A stretch of 64,000 nucleotides of DNA from Darksidea phi (Eukaryota > Ascomycota > Dothideomycetes > Pleosporales > Lentitheciaceae): assembly GCA_030770425.1 (NCBI GenBank), contig JASJFT010000180.1, positions 1 to 64,000 on the forward strand, written 5' to 3'. The notes beneath the pieces were generated by a model. It saw only the letters and a program-made list of their open reading frames with translations, was not told where the DNA came from and searched no databases. Positions within the stretch are counted from its first letter, which is position 1; each line of letters starts with the position of its first letter. Shown piece after piece: positions 44,270-55,111 of the stretch. A program made the position numbers and the translations under genes.

Positions 44270-45301
44270 TCACTGACTCCACCGCATAAAGCCAAAAGCA
44301 GCATTAAGCACAACTCCCATAACAACAGCCACCTGCCGTCTTCTAGCCCAAACACCCTCCTCTCTAAACCCCCACACCAACCCTCCCAACGGCCAAAAAA
44401 ATCCCGTCAAATATCCCCAAAGCATATCATCCAATCCCCCTTCTTCAACCGCAAATCCCGCACCCCATCCATTCTCGACTGCGCCTCCTTCGCCAGTGGT
44501 GGTAAGCGCAGGGGAAGGATCTGTTGCCGTGCTATCCAGCCACGCGTCTTCAAGACGTCGGATTGTAGCGGGACTAGGCATTGTATCTGGGGTGTGGGTG
44601 TAGGAGAGGTTTGTGGTGAAGTGTGTGCGTAAGGTGGATATTTCTTGTGCTGTGAAGCCGGAGGTTAAAAGGCGGTCGAAGCCTTGAGGGGCGGGCGTTG
44701 TTGTAGAAGTCGCAGCGGCGGAACTGGTCCGTCTTCTCGCTCCATGGTGCTTAGACGCAGTACTGGCACTAGGTCTTCGAGCGGTGGATGAGGCTTGGGA
44801 CAAGTATTGCGCCTTCAGACTAGCTTCTGTGCTTTGCGCGAGGGCAGCTTCGGACGCGAGATCAGCTGCGGATAGTGCGTCACCGAGGGAGCAGTGTATG
44901 TAGTATCGTTTCGCCTCGGGGGGAACTTCTACACCGACCTCTCCTACGCCTCTGTCTTCCTCCGCTTTAACATCCCGCACAGGTTGTTTCCCTTTACTCT
45001 TGCTCCCGGGCCCATGTTCATTGTACGTCCCATCCTTCCCATTTGTGCCGCGAGGCGGCGGAGGCGGTAAGCGTAGCGAAGTAGACAGCGGCGCCGAGTC
45101 TGCTAGCACTTTCCCCGCATATATAAGGCGTAAGCGTGCGGCGGCATGGTTGAAGGGGAGCGTTGGGCGGATCAACTGCTTTAGCGAGAGCGTTGTTGTC
45201 GTTCGCGGCGATCGTATCGACACGGAGAGATCGGGTAGTGAGGCCGTAAAACGGATTATTAGGTATACGAGCTGGTCTGGGAGATCGGTAGCCGTGGCCA
45301 T
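44270..45301 (-). CDS. DSC3: DSC E3 ubiquitin ligase complex subunit 3 (Dsc3-like)
   Basis: Dsc3 is part of the Golgi/endosome DSC complex that ubiquitinates membrane proteins and, in fungi, activates SREBP. A single exon gives 343 residues. The N-terminal about 75 residues have a ubiquitin-like fold region (YLIIRFTASLPDLSVSIRSP, LIRPTLPFNHAAARLRLIYA, GKVLADSAPL). A Lys/Gly-rich linker follows, then RYYIHCSLGDALSAADLASE and, near residue 205, GFDRLLTSGFTAQEISTLRT and HFTTNLSYTHTPDTMPSPAT, a motif of the DUF2407 family. The C-terminus has GGLDDMLWGYLTGFFWPLGG and VVMGVVLNAAFGFMRWSQ, two membrane helices as in Dsc3. Length and order match the family. Convergent with the cysteine-rich peptide gene and divergent from the Dabb gene. 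Confidence 0.9.
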   Translation of the reverse strand: MATATDLPDQLVYLIIRFTASLPDLSVSIRSPRTTTTLSLKQLIRPTLPFNHAAARLRLIYAGKVLADSAPLSTSLRLPPPPPRGTNGKDGTYNEHGPGSKSKGKQPVRDVKAEEDRGVGEVGVEVPPEAKRYYIHCSLGDALSAADLASEAALAQSTEASLKAQYLSQASSTARRPSASTASKHHGARRRTSSAAATSTTTPAPQGFDRLLTSGFTAQEISTLRTHFTTNLSYTHTPDTMPSPATIRRLEDAWLDSTATDPSPALTTTGEGGAVENGWGAGFAVEEGGLDDMLWGYLTGFFWPLGGLVWGFREEGVWARRRQVAVVMGVVLNAAFGFMRWSQ

Positions 45302-45610
45302 GGTGATGGTTGTTGGAGCGGAGGTGGTTGCGGAGGTCGGGTGGGACGGAGGGAAGCGGGGGATTAGGCGGTTTGGTGGAAATGTATTTTATCGAATCGT
45401 ATGGCTTATGAGTGAACCCATCGTTGCTACCGCATTAGGTACATCTCGGGAGGTTTTGCTGTGAAGCATACGCGCATGCCAGCTCGTAGCTCCGCTCCGG
45501 ACGCGATGTCTTGGCATTTATCATACATGTCCTGGATTTTCAAGTCCCTTACCAACAACTCGACATTCCATAGCAGATAACATTGGCTATTTCTCAATCA
45601 ATAAATTACA

Positions 45611-46060
45611 ATGACCATAATTCATATCGTCCTTTTCGAATGGAAATCAACAGCAACCAAAGAGCAGGTCGACCATGTAAGCTCGTCACATATACATTAT
45701 CATATAACCGTGATTCCTGTGTACTGAACGAACCGCTAGGCATGCAGCCGGATGCTCTCCCTCGGGAAAGACTGCCTCCATCCGACCTCCAACAAACCCT
45801 ACGTCAAGTCTATTGTAGGAGGCATCAACAACAGTCCAGAAGGCCATGCTGTAGTCCCATCCCCCACTTTCTTCATACGCCCGTCTCTACTAATAATCCC
45901 ACAGGCTCCCCAAACGCACGGCTTCGTCGTCGAGTTCGAAAACGAGGAAGACCGGGACTATTACCTGAACAAGGACCCCGTGCATCTGTCGTTTGTCAAG
46001 GATGCCGGTCAAATCATCAATAGCGTCAAGGTGCTGGACTTCGAACCCGGGAAGTACTAA
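45611..46060 (+). CDS. Stress-responsive A/B barrel (Dabb) domain protein
   Basis: Three exons (45611-45676, 45740-45850, 45905-46060) give 110 residues, the size of a single Dabb domain. The sequence MTIIHIVLFEWKSTATKEQV opens with the family's first strand and conserved histidine. Exon 2 gives CSRMLSLGKDCLHPTSNKPY and GGINNSPEGHA, and exon 3 APQTHGFVVEFENEEDRDYY, LNKDPVHLSFVKDAGQIINS, the second half of the barrel. Dabb proteins are dimeric ferredoxin-like barrels, some with olivetolic acid cyclase-like or EthD-like activity; this one's ligand is unknown. The second intron is 54 bases, has no in-frame stop, and would insert 18 residues if retained. The intron was chosen because its removal restores the conserved spacing. 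Confidence 0.85.
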
Positions 46061-46210
46061 TATAATCTGGTTGTGAAAGTGCAAATGCTATCGATTGATA
46101 TGCCATCTAGACCCTTTCTATGCTGCTCCGTAGTGTGCCGAGGTATAACGCCGCATATGCGAATGCTCCATAATGCCGAGTTCGTATAAAGCGAGTGAAT
46201 GCTGAAAATG

Positions 46211-47103
46211 TTACGAAACGCTGAAGGACTCGCCGCAACCGCACTGCTCAGCTGCTCATTGTTAGCAGTTATCCTTCAATGGTAAAAATTGTGTGACTTA
46301 CTGATGTTCGGATTCTTGAACACGAATCGCTCGTTCAGCTTATCCTCCAACCAGTCCATCTCGCTCCCAATGATATTCAACAGCGCCTTGTTATCGATCA
46401 ACACCTTCACGCCATCCTGCTCCACCTGCTCGTCCAGCATAGACGGCTTATCCACATACTCTAGATGATACGCCAAACCGGAGCAGCCCTTCGCCTTTGT
46501 GCCTATCCGTATGAGCTTCGGTTCGGGTTGATTAAGTAGCTCTTTTAGATGTGACACGGCGGATTCCGAAAGCTTTATTGTGGCTTTCCGCGGGCCAAAG
46601 TTGTATCTGCGCGGTCGGAGGGGTTTTGTAGACGGTACGGGTTGCGGCTTCTGCGCCTCGCCTTCTGGTACGCTGACGCTGGGCCGATCTTCCACTGTTG
46701 CCGCCGTTCGCTGTTCATCTGTCGGTCGTGGCGGGAGAGAGTTGTCCACTTCGGGTCGGCCGCCTGCTATTGAAGTGTCCGGGACTCCAAAGTTTCGCGG
46801 TGGCAATTCGGGCTGTAGATTCGATGGGCGGTAGGCGCTGGCTGTTTGAAGCAACCGCTTGCCCGACTGTCGATATGGCACGAAGCTTGAAAAGGACCGC
46901 AGGCATTCTGGACATCTGTGTGGTGCTGTTGATGGAGCGGCAAATCTTTTTAACGCGAGGGCGAAGGAGCGCGCTGGCACTCCTGTCGTTCGGGGAAGAG
47001 ACATGTTCGCGAAGGCTTCGATTCTCTGATATATAGCTACCGCAGGTGAGATGTTGCGCGTACAACGGGCTGTAACGAAAAATCGTCCAGGTGCTGTTTG
47101 CAT
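46211..47103 (-). CDS. ISA1: Iron-sulfur assembly protein Isa1 (mitochondrial, A-type carrier)
   Basis: Isa1 with Isa2 and Iba57 assembles [4Fe-4S] clusters in mitochondria for aconitase and lipoate synthase. Two exons (47103-46302 and 46251-46211) give 280 residues from the first ATG. The second ATG (47004, MSLPRTTGVPARSFALALKR) gives a clean mitochondrial presequence and may be the real start. A variable linker of Pro/Ser/Arg follows. The A-type domain begins ATIKLSESAVSHLKELLNQP, with the first cluster cysteine in GTKAKGCSGLAYHLEYVDKP, then VLIDNKALLNIIGSEMDWLE and KLNERFVFKNPNI. The last exon gives TEQCGCGESFSVS, holding the CGC pair. All three cluster-binding cysteines are present. The gene runs in the same direction as the adjacent ureohydrolase. 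Confidence 0.93.
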
Positions 47104-47396
47104 GTCACTCGGAGAGTTCGCAAGGCGCTATGTCATCATCGGGTTGTTCCGGCAAGCCGCAATTTCTAAGCACACCTTTTGATTGGCTCGGCTGACTCAT
47201 TGTCACCCCTCGGAATCTCGGGAAAGTGGCGCAACATTCACTCCACCAAACATGCATCTTCACTGCAAGTCGGAACCTGTTGTTTAAGCAACCGCTAATC
47301 TCAGCTGCTCTAGGTGTAGCATTGCATCACGTTAGCTCGTCTTAATATCGTTTCGCTCCTTCATAGCTCGAAACTCAACCACGGTCTCGCACAAGC
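47104..47396. other. Short intergenic stretch
   Basis: Promoter of Isa1 and 3' flank of the ureohydrolase. Nothing distinctive seen. Confidence 0.35.
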
Positions 47397-48938
47397 TTAC
47401 ACCTTAAGCTCAAGCACCTCCTTATCTTCGACTTTTACACTCAGCGGGCCTTTCTTCACCATGAGCGTCATAACTTCATACAATACATCCTGGCCGACAT
47501 CAGTCTCTACATGCGTATTCTCCGTTTGACGGGAATATACATACCGCAGCCGCCATAGTAGTCAGCTCCGCATTGGTGTCATAAGCTGGAGCCACCTCCA
47601 CAATATCAGTCGCAATGAGGTTGACACCCCCTAGACCACGGATGATGGTGCGAAGCTCGCGGGTTGTCCATCCACCTGTCTCAGGCGTGCCCGTCGCAGG
47701 TGCAACTATGCGCTGCGTTAGTGTGTAAACTCAGGGAAAGGAACACGTACAAGCAGGATCCAAAGTATCGATATCAATGCTCAGATACACGGGTTTCTCA
47801 GTGCCAACCCTGTCTCTAATCTTCTTGATGATCCCATCAGTACCAATCTTGTCGATTTCACGCGCCTCAACAATCTCGAAACCGCAGTAGCCATCGTTCT
47901 CATAGTCAGACGGACCGGAAAGCGTAGTACGAATGCCGGCGTGTATGTTGGAGTCGTTCGCAAGGAGACCTTCCTGCGAGGCATGGAAGAAATATGTACC
48001 GTGGTTAATGCTGGCTTGTTCGCTTGGAGAGCCGCCAAAGACCTTGGGCTTCCATGTATCGAGATGAGAGTCAAAGTGGATGACGCTTACGGGGCCGTAC
48101 TCACTTCACGGTGTCAGCTGTGTGAATCAGGTTTCAGGAGGTCAGGCTTACCGGTTGATGGAGCGGAGGAGTGGGAGAGTGATTGTGTGGTCGCCTCCTA
48201 GTGTGATGAGTCGCGGCAGAGTCCTACCCTTCTTCGAGTAGCCCGGCGCCAGAGCATTGGTGTAAGGCCTGCGCGAGAGGAGCAAATTGTGGCCTTCTTC
48301 GATCTGCTGGAGAGCATATGCGTTGTCGTACCTATCCTAGCATCAGCCACTCCTTTTTTTAAAAAAAACTTTACAACCCCAACGCATCTTACAGCTTGCA
48401 GGCGGGACTTACGAAGTAACGGGAATGTCCCCACAGTCCAAAATCTTCGCCCAGGAGTTGAACGGGTTCGCCTCAAGCGGTACATTATACCCGCCGCTAA
48501 ATCCAACCCTTCGTGAGCCTTCATGCGAGCAAACGTAAGCACGCAGAAACGTACTAGAGGTTGAGACGGCGAGAACCTTGTCTGATGCCGCTGGGCCCGA
48601 AGCGAGCGCCTGGGCGGTAGGAAGTTCCAGTGTCGAAGGGAGCGCCGATAAAGGCTATGTCGTATTTCACATCGCGACTTGAGAGGCAGGGGTGGTATCT
48701 GATGCGGCCGAAGGTTGAGATACCGGAGAAGACTGAATCTGCCTGTATTTCGTCTATTGAGACCTATGGTGTATTTTTAAGGGCGAGAAGCTGTACGAAC
48801 CTGAGTTCCACCATCTCCAGGAAGTGTATTGTACCAAAGCCCCTCGTGAGGACCGGACATCGGCTCTTGATCATAGTCATGGTCGCCGTGGGCGGCTACA
48901 AGAGCTGCAAAGCTCAGAACGGCGGCGGAAAGTTTCAT
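47397..48938 (-). CDS. Ureohydrolase (agmatinase/guanidinobutyrase-type) with signal peptide
   Basis: Members hydrolyse guanidino compounds to urea using two manganese ions. The minus strand has at least six exons: 48938-48801, 48763-48555, about 48496-48412, followed by further exons to the stop at 47397, with introns near 48340-48410, 48110-48150, 47707-47752 and 47495-47545. The start [20 protein letters not shown] is a signal peptide, as in secreted/vacuolar fungal agmatinases. Motifs: [53 protein letters not shown] (metal Asp and His), [10 protein letters not shown] (metal DxDxxDPA) and [17 protein letters not shown]. The end is [13 protein letters not shown]. Substrate (agmatine or 4-guanidinobutyrate) cannot be decided from sequence. 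Exon boundaries other than the first two are approximate to a base or two. Confidence 0.92.
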
Positions 48939-49923
48939 CTTGACGCAATTGAAAGAGAGATTGGAGCAAGATCGAGGGAAGAGGAGAGGGCGAGGAAAAA
49001 GGACAGGCACGCGGGAAGCTGCAGCAAATGTCCCCATAGCAAGACCTGCACGTCAGTATCATTTTCCATATTGACTCTCTGCCGTTAGGTAAACAGCTCT
49101 AGCTACCCTGGCTCATTCGATCTGTGCGTACCCCTCCCAGCATACTACCCCAAGGCAGCTAGCTCTCTATCTTATCCCTCTCGGCTCCAGTGAGACGACA
49201 CTGTCATTAGCCCCTCGGCTCTCAGACCAACGGTCCTTGATAGTAAAGGAAGTACCCCGCCATCCGCCCTGGCTATGACGGCACTACTGATGGATTATAG
49301 ATGCTAGATACGCTCGATTGACCAATGGGAATGCACTCGGTCTATTTCGTAATAGCGAAATTCAGACCGGCTATTCTGGCTCCAAGAAGTCTTATCTTCG
49401 ATGTGCGGCAGATGTCGCCTGGAGGTTGACGAGCTGGAAGCGCATGCAGGCCGCCCTTCCTGATGCAGCCCGTACGTACTGCCAGCGCATAGAGTGAAGC
49501 GTACTAGCCGGCCATAATGCCCGAAAGCCGGGAAGTGCTGCTACCGTGGGTTCTCCTTGGTCAATGGCAGGAAGAAGTAACGTCGTTGGCTGATTGAGCG
49601 GTCTGCATGCTGCGCTGGGCCCAAAGTCTCAATCATGGCACGAACGATGACGACAGGACTCGGTATTTCGCTATGCACATGTTGCTACCATATGTCCGAG
49701 TCGCGGCGTGGGGAGCTGCAGATCGCCCTTGCTGGTGAGAATGGAAGTGAGGTTTGGCCTCGATGTTCGTGACAGAATCTCGCTTAACCCGAAATAGGTA
49801 ATTACGAACATCTCGCGCATATATTTTCCACCGTTCTATCTATCTCTATTTGCAACTGTCTGGATTAAAATCGAGTATCTCATGGCTCGCCATGCTTCCC
49901 CACCGATGTGCCCCGGTTCGGAG
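48939..49923. other. Intergenic stretch, no supported gene
   Basis: About 1 kb between the ureohydrolase start and the MATE stop. It holds the ureohydrolase promoter. No reading frame of interest. Confidence 0.5.
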
Positions 49924-51520
49924 TCAGTTCTCCGAAGCCCCTAGTTCAGCCCTCTCATCCGCATCCATCCTATCAAACGCTTTCTTAACTTGATACTCCC
50001 AGTTACTCCACGCAACAATGCCCCATTCCGCGAAACCAACAAGGTAAAGCGCAATGCACTGTCCTATCCATAAGCCGGCCAAGCCCCACCCATTGAAAGC
50101 AAGGTAAATACCGAGTGGCAATGCTCCGCAATAGTAGCTGACTATATTGACAATGGCTCCGATATGCTGTCGGCCCATGCCTCGAAGCGAACCTCCGCAG
50201 CTTCCATTGAGGCCGTCGGCGATTTGGAAGAGCGCGACGTAGGGCATTACCTCTGCGGTAAGGTGGATAACGCGCATGTCGTTGTTGAAAATCTTCGCGT
50301 AGAAGTCCTTCACTCCAATCAAAATTGCGAGGACAACGCCACCGAGGAGCATACTAAGCACGGCTGCAGTATTTGCCGCCCTTGCCGCGCCTTTCGAATT
50401 TCTTGCTCCAAGAAGATTGCCAACTCGAGAGCTTGTGGCGACCCCCACCCCAAAGGGGATCGTGTTCATGACCTGGTCGGTCGTCATGATAACGCTCTGC
50501 GCAGCGAGAGGTATGGTTCCCAGTTTTCCAGCAGCGAGTGCCACGATCTCGAACGCCCACCATTCTGTCCCCACGTGGATCACACCGAGGAAGGCAAGTC
50601 GTGCGAACATCCACATATTTTGGAGACACTTCCGACTCCAGCCTCCCCAGCATTCCCAGCCATCGACGAAACGTGCATAAGCGAGGAGGAGAAGGAACGA
50701 GACCCAGTATGCGATACCGGTGGCAATAGGTGCACCGAGCAGTCCGATCCCAAACGTGTAGACGAAGAGGTAGTTGAGACCGGCGCTTAGTGGGGACGTT
50801 ATCAGAAGGGCGTAAGTGCCTGGTCGCATGATTTCTACTCTTTTTAGCATTCATGCGGGACTATGAGCTGTGCGATAACTAACCTTGGGCTTGAAGATAT
50901 TTCTTCATAGCTTCAAAATAGATATAACCCAGCCCTCCAGGTGCAAGAACGGAGAGAAATTTTGCCGAATCCCTAGCAATGTAGTCTTCCTGACCTAGAA
51001 CTTTGAAAAGCGGCTCGGAACAGAACCATAAAATTGCAACGGGTAGGTAGAAAAACGAGAGAACGACGAACGAGCGCTGGAGGATGATGCCAAGGTCATG
51101 TGGATTCTTGCTTCCTGTGAAGCTTGCGGATGCCAGAGTGTCAATCGCAGTGGTTCCTCCCAGAGCAATGAGCCATCCAGTCGCCATTGCAAACATGTAG
51201 GAGAAGGCGGCTGTAGCGAGAGCTTCCGGTGAAAGGCGTCCGACTATCAAAACCGATATCGTCTGGAGTGAGTTCTGGAGCGCATATGCAAGCACTACTG
51301 GGATAGAGCTTCGGAAGAGAAACCAGAACTCCTGTAGAATAAGCTGGTACCCGGCGCCATCTCCATCTTCGAGCTGGTATGATTCTCCAAACAATTCGTC
51401 AGGCTGTGGAGATGGAAGCAGTGTGGTGCGTTCGTTAGGAGTCTTATCGAAACCCTCCTTTTTCGACCTCTTGAAAAAGCTGGGTATCCAAGCTCGTGAG
51501 CTGCTGGGCGGGGTCTCCAT
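49924..51520 (-). CDS. MATE-family multidrug/toxic compound efflux transporter
   Basis: MATE proteins export cationic or organic compounds by cation antiport. Two exons (51520-50884 and 50837-49924) give 516 residues; the intron is 46 bases. A polar N-terminus METPPSSSRAWIPSFFKRSK and an acidic stretch precede about 12 membrane helices, such as FRSSIPVVLAYALQNSLQTI (helix 1 with the family QNS motif), LATAAFSYMFAMATGWLIAL and GGTTAIDTLASASFTG. The second half contains PLSAGLNYLFVYTFGIGLLG, WWAFEIVALAAGKLGTIPLA, IPFGVGVATSSRVGNLLGAR and a duplicated organisation typical of the family. The C-terminus is cytosolic (KKAFDRMDADERAELGASEN). Substrate unknown. Length matches fungal members. It is separated by about 2 kb of gene-poor sequence from the F-box-like pair. 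Confidence 0.93.
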
Positions 51521-53480
51521 GACGGAGTGAACCGAAGGAATTTGTAAATAATTGTAAATGATGACTTTTGCAAGAATTAGGGAAAGATGTATATGCAGCG
51601 TACGGCGTAAACATTCCGAAGCCGGACGCCACGATCTCAAAAGAGGAAATGCACATGTACTGCATGCCGAATGGCAAATGGCCATAAACGGAAAGATAGC
51701 ATGGGATGACAGTAGCGATGACAAGAAGAATTGATCGGGCAGTGACCGGGATAATCTCTAGAGATCATGGCAGACGGCAATGCATGCGACTGGCCACCGG
51801 TGAGGAGGTCTGCAGAAAGCTCCATTTACGACTGCCAGCTCATCGCCCGAGGTCGATGCATGCCGCACGCATGCCGGTAGTCTTATCCACCTGCATTGGG
51901 CCGTTTTTACCGAAGATGCTTGGTAAGTGTAATGTTACCGGAGCTAGTCTCCGAAGCAGATGGCTCTACCAAGGTTCAGTCGATCGGATGAGGGCCGCCC
52001 GCGTCCCTATGCAATGCCGACATGGCGAGACTCAGACTGGTGAGGTGCAGCTTATGCTGGCCCAGAGGTCGAATCAGAGAGTAGGGTAATGTGTACTAGC
52101 GGAAGTCATGGTTGCACGGTTGCTTTGTCGTCGCATGAGGTGATTAGCGAGTGTGCCACTCGGGTCCAGCTCACAAGCATACAAGCACATAATAATTTCA
52201 AGCCTCGTCAGGAGATCACTAGTCGATTGATCCATTTCATATGCGAATCGTGTATCAGTGAGGTGGAATGAGAGACGCAGTCGTGGTGCTGAAGACGCGT
52301 CTAGTGGGCTCGCTAAATGCTGGGAGCCGCTAATTGGTCGATGCAGCAGTCGTTCCAAACCGACTGCTTCTTCGCAGATTCTTTATATGCCCATGTGATT
52401 TGATCGAAAATTTATGCATCTCTAGAAGTCTGAGTATACCAACAACGAGGTTGGGTGCTGTTGGCGGCAAAGATCAGATCACGCGCTGTGGCCGCTAAGG
52501 AGATGAACTAGCCGTCTTCTGAGAACTGCCATTAAAACACCAACAAGCAACCTTCAGGGTTGATGTGGATGGGACTATAGCGGGCGAATTGTGTCGAAAC
52601 GTTATTTGGCTCATTCTGTCGCAGGAACAACTGCGGCTGCGGCTCTCATTTTCATCGACCTCAATTTGAATACGAAGCTTGCCTCCATCGCCACTTCATC
52701 CATAATTTGACTGCGCATCCTGCGGACGGCTTGGCATCCTTAACAACAGTCCATGCTACTCCGACTTCTTGCATAACAGCTGGTTCCGCAATGTCCCCCA
52801 GGCTATGGTTACCTCACACAATTTCGTTATCTACCACGTCACATTGCATAACAAATGTAATGGTCTGTGCATGATCATTCGACACGGAGCACATGCAGAA
52901 CCGGTGATTGGAGAAGTCAAATAGCCTCGGAAGATCAAGGGTGAATTTAGAGGACGGCAAACATACCAGAATTCTCACGACACGTACCATCATGTTGCGT
53001 TTGTCCGTGACTGTACATATATCCACTGCGCTACCGAGGAAGTCGCCTCTCGATTCCACACGGCCAAGGGCATATGGATGTTCTAGATGCGAGAGGTGCG
53101 CTGCTTGAGAACAGAGAAGAGAATGGATACCCGGCCCTCGTAAAACTTGCGTCTTCCGGACGATGACCACAACACACAAGAACAAGTTGTCCTGGCAAGA
53201 GTAGGGCAGTGACCGATGTCGCAGGGCGGTAGCGCGTCTAATGGAGTGATAGCTAGTGGTCGACGGGTAAGTAAATGAAGGCAGAGTGAATGTCGCATCG
53301 ATGGACCTCCAGATCTACTTGGGAGTCTTACTGCTAGGGTCCGTTCCGTAGCCCACCCTATAATTGAAATTCGTTCCCTCACCTTCACTCATACCGTCGC
53401 CTCTCGCCTTCACCTACATCCAGAGACAATAAGACTTCGACCCTGATTGTCGCACAACTTCCAAGCCATCCGCTCACGAT
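51521..53480. other. Gene-poor stretch, possible decayed sequence
   Basis: About 2 kb without a supported gene. A minus-strand frame at 52814-53185 encodes 123 residues, starts with FLCVVVIVRK and includes GRVESRGDFLGSAVDICTVT; no family was recognised and it is not counted. MATE promoter lies at the left. Confidence 0.4.
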
Positions 53481-53532
53481 ATGTCGCGAAAACTGAGCGG
53501 ACCCATGGTTTGGTTATCCACAGACGCAACCA

Positions 53533-54715
53533 GTGCATATCCAATGTTTCCGACGATTGGAATGGGCTATTCCTGTGAGCATTGCTGAACTCGCGGGGAG
53601 CCTCGAAGCATACACGAGCAACTACGAACGAAATCTTACTCTCCAACTTTGCTATCGCTTTCGAGAATCTCAACTATCGCGTCTGCCACAAGAACTCTTT
53701 GATCATGTCATTGCCGAGCTGCTCGAACCTGAAACACAACGCACCTCTGCTGATTGGGCGCAACAACTCAAGTGCGTTCAACTGAGGTGCGAGCCGTGGG
53801 AACACGAAAATAGATATGATACTTGGAGTCACGGCCTACGAGAGACCTTCGCTCAAGCGTACCCCGACCATATGCCTTCAAGTGAGGAAGAAGAGAGGGC
53901 GCTGTGGCATGAGTTCCTATATACATTTACGGATGAAGAGCTGCGGAACGACTGTATTGCGAATTATGGCGGGTATCACAACGACCTCCACAGTAAGTGG
54001 TTGCAGCGAACATGTACATGCGAGCCCGAAGGGTCATTCGTGGAGCTAAACAAGGTTTGTCGATCTATTGTGAATTGATGCAGAAATGCTGATGCGCTAC
54101 GCAGTCCTTGGGTATCTACTTTGGCCTAAAGGCGGTCATCCTTCACGAAACGTGGTACGATGAGTTCACTACATTTCTACCGGGCATATCGTCGATGAAT
54201 AACGACGCACCGTGTCTCAATACATGCTGCTATCTAGCGCCCACCTCTACACCTCCCGTAAAGCGTGTCGGCGACATGCAAGAGCTTGTCACGGCTCCCG
54301 AGTCTTGCTCCAATGTCACAAATGGCCAGAGCATATCTCAAGGACGAATTGTCGATATTTCACTGTTAGGGCAGTCCGAAAACCACCGCAGAAAATTCGC
54401 CCGTTTCAGGCAGGTGCTCCGCATAACCCCACACTTCAACATCGGGGAGCTCGATCATGTGAAAGAGCGTGAAAAGATGGACAATGCTCTGAGAAAGATC
54501 TCGAACGCGGGGGGAGATAATGACAGCGAGGGAGAAGGGATGACAGTTACGGGCCTCGAACGCTACTTGGCAATGAAAAATCGAGGTTCGTATTTGTGCT
54601 CTAGGCTACCTATAGATCCATCACTAATTTGACGATATCAGAACTCGCGCTACAAAGCTGGCCTCAGCTCATGATCTTGACCGCCTCGACCGTGGTCCTA
54701 CCGACACGAAAATGA
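53533..54715 (+). CDS. F-box-like protein A, first of a tandem pair (5' end uncertain)
   Basis: Three exons: up to 54054, 54105-54585 and 54642-54715. The reading begins VHIQCFRRLEWAIPVSIAEL at a GTG; the same frame is closed by TGA near 53500 and has no ATG, so a 5' exon is missing, an intron is unrecognised, or the start is damaged. The core YRFRESQLSRLPQELFDHVI is a degenerate F-box-like helix pair (LPQEL...I). Then come acidic and charged helices (SSEEEERALWHEFLYTFTDE), a second-exon domain (LGIYFGLKAVILHETWYDEF) and the terminal exon ELALQSWPQLMILT. Both introns have the same positions and phases as in the paralog B. It is probably an SCF adaptor or a lineage-specific protein; function unknown. 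Confidence 0.7.
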
Positions 54716-55111
54716 AAACTCTAGTCGCGAGAAGGCTCTTCTTATCTCGGATATTGGGGTAATAGTCTATCAAAATGGTTTTGGCGGTTCGCTGCCTCCT
54801 AGACACATGGTCGCTAGATACTTTCTTCGTGCGGTTGCGACAGCGAGCAGATGGCTTTTTTTTTTGTTTCCGGTTCCAGTGTGTATCACGTAGTCCATTT
54901 GATACTGATGCCATCCGGATTATGAATACAAACATGATCATCCCCAAGGCTGTCGCTGTGGTAGTTATAGCGCTAGTCTATTTTGAATTAGCGTTTCTTA
55001 AGAGGGACGTGCGTTCTGTAACCTTCGCCCAGCTCACCTTCTCATTTTTCTTCTGCTCACTCTTAAGCCATCAAGTTCTCCCGTTTCGTGACCGCATAGC
55101 GAAGCATCGCG

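Noticed and set aside
52814..53185. 123-residue minus-strand frame in the gene-poor stretch
   Set aside because: No recognisable domain; hydrophobic start is not a clear signal peptide; single-frame evidence only.
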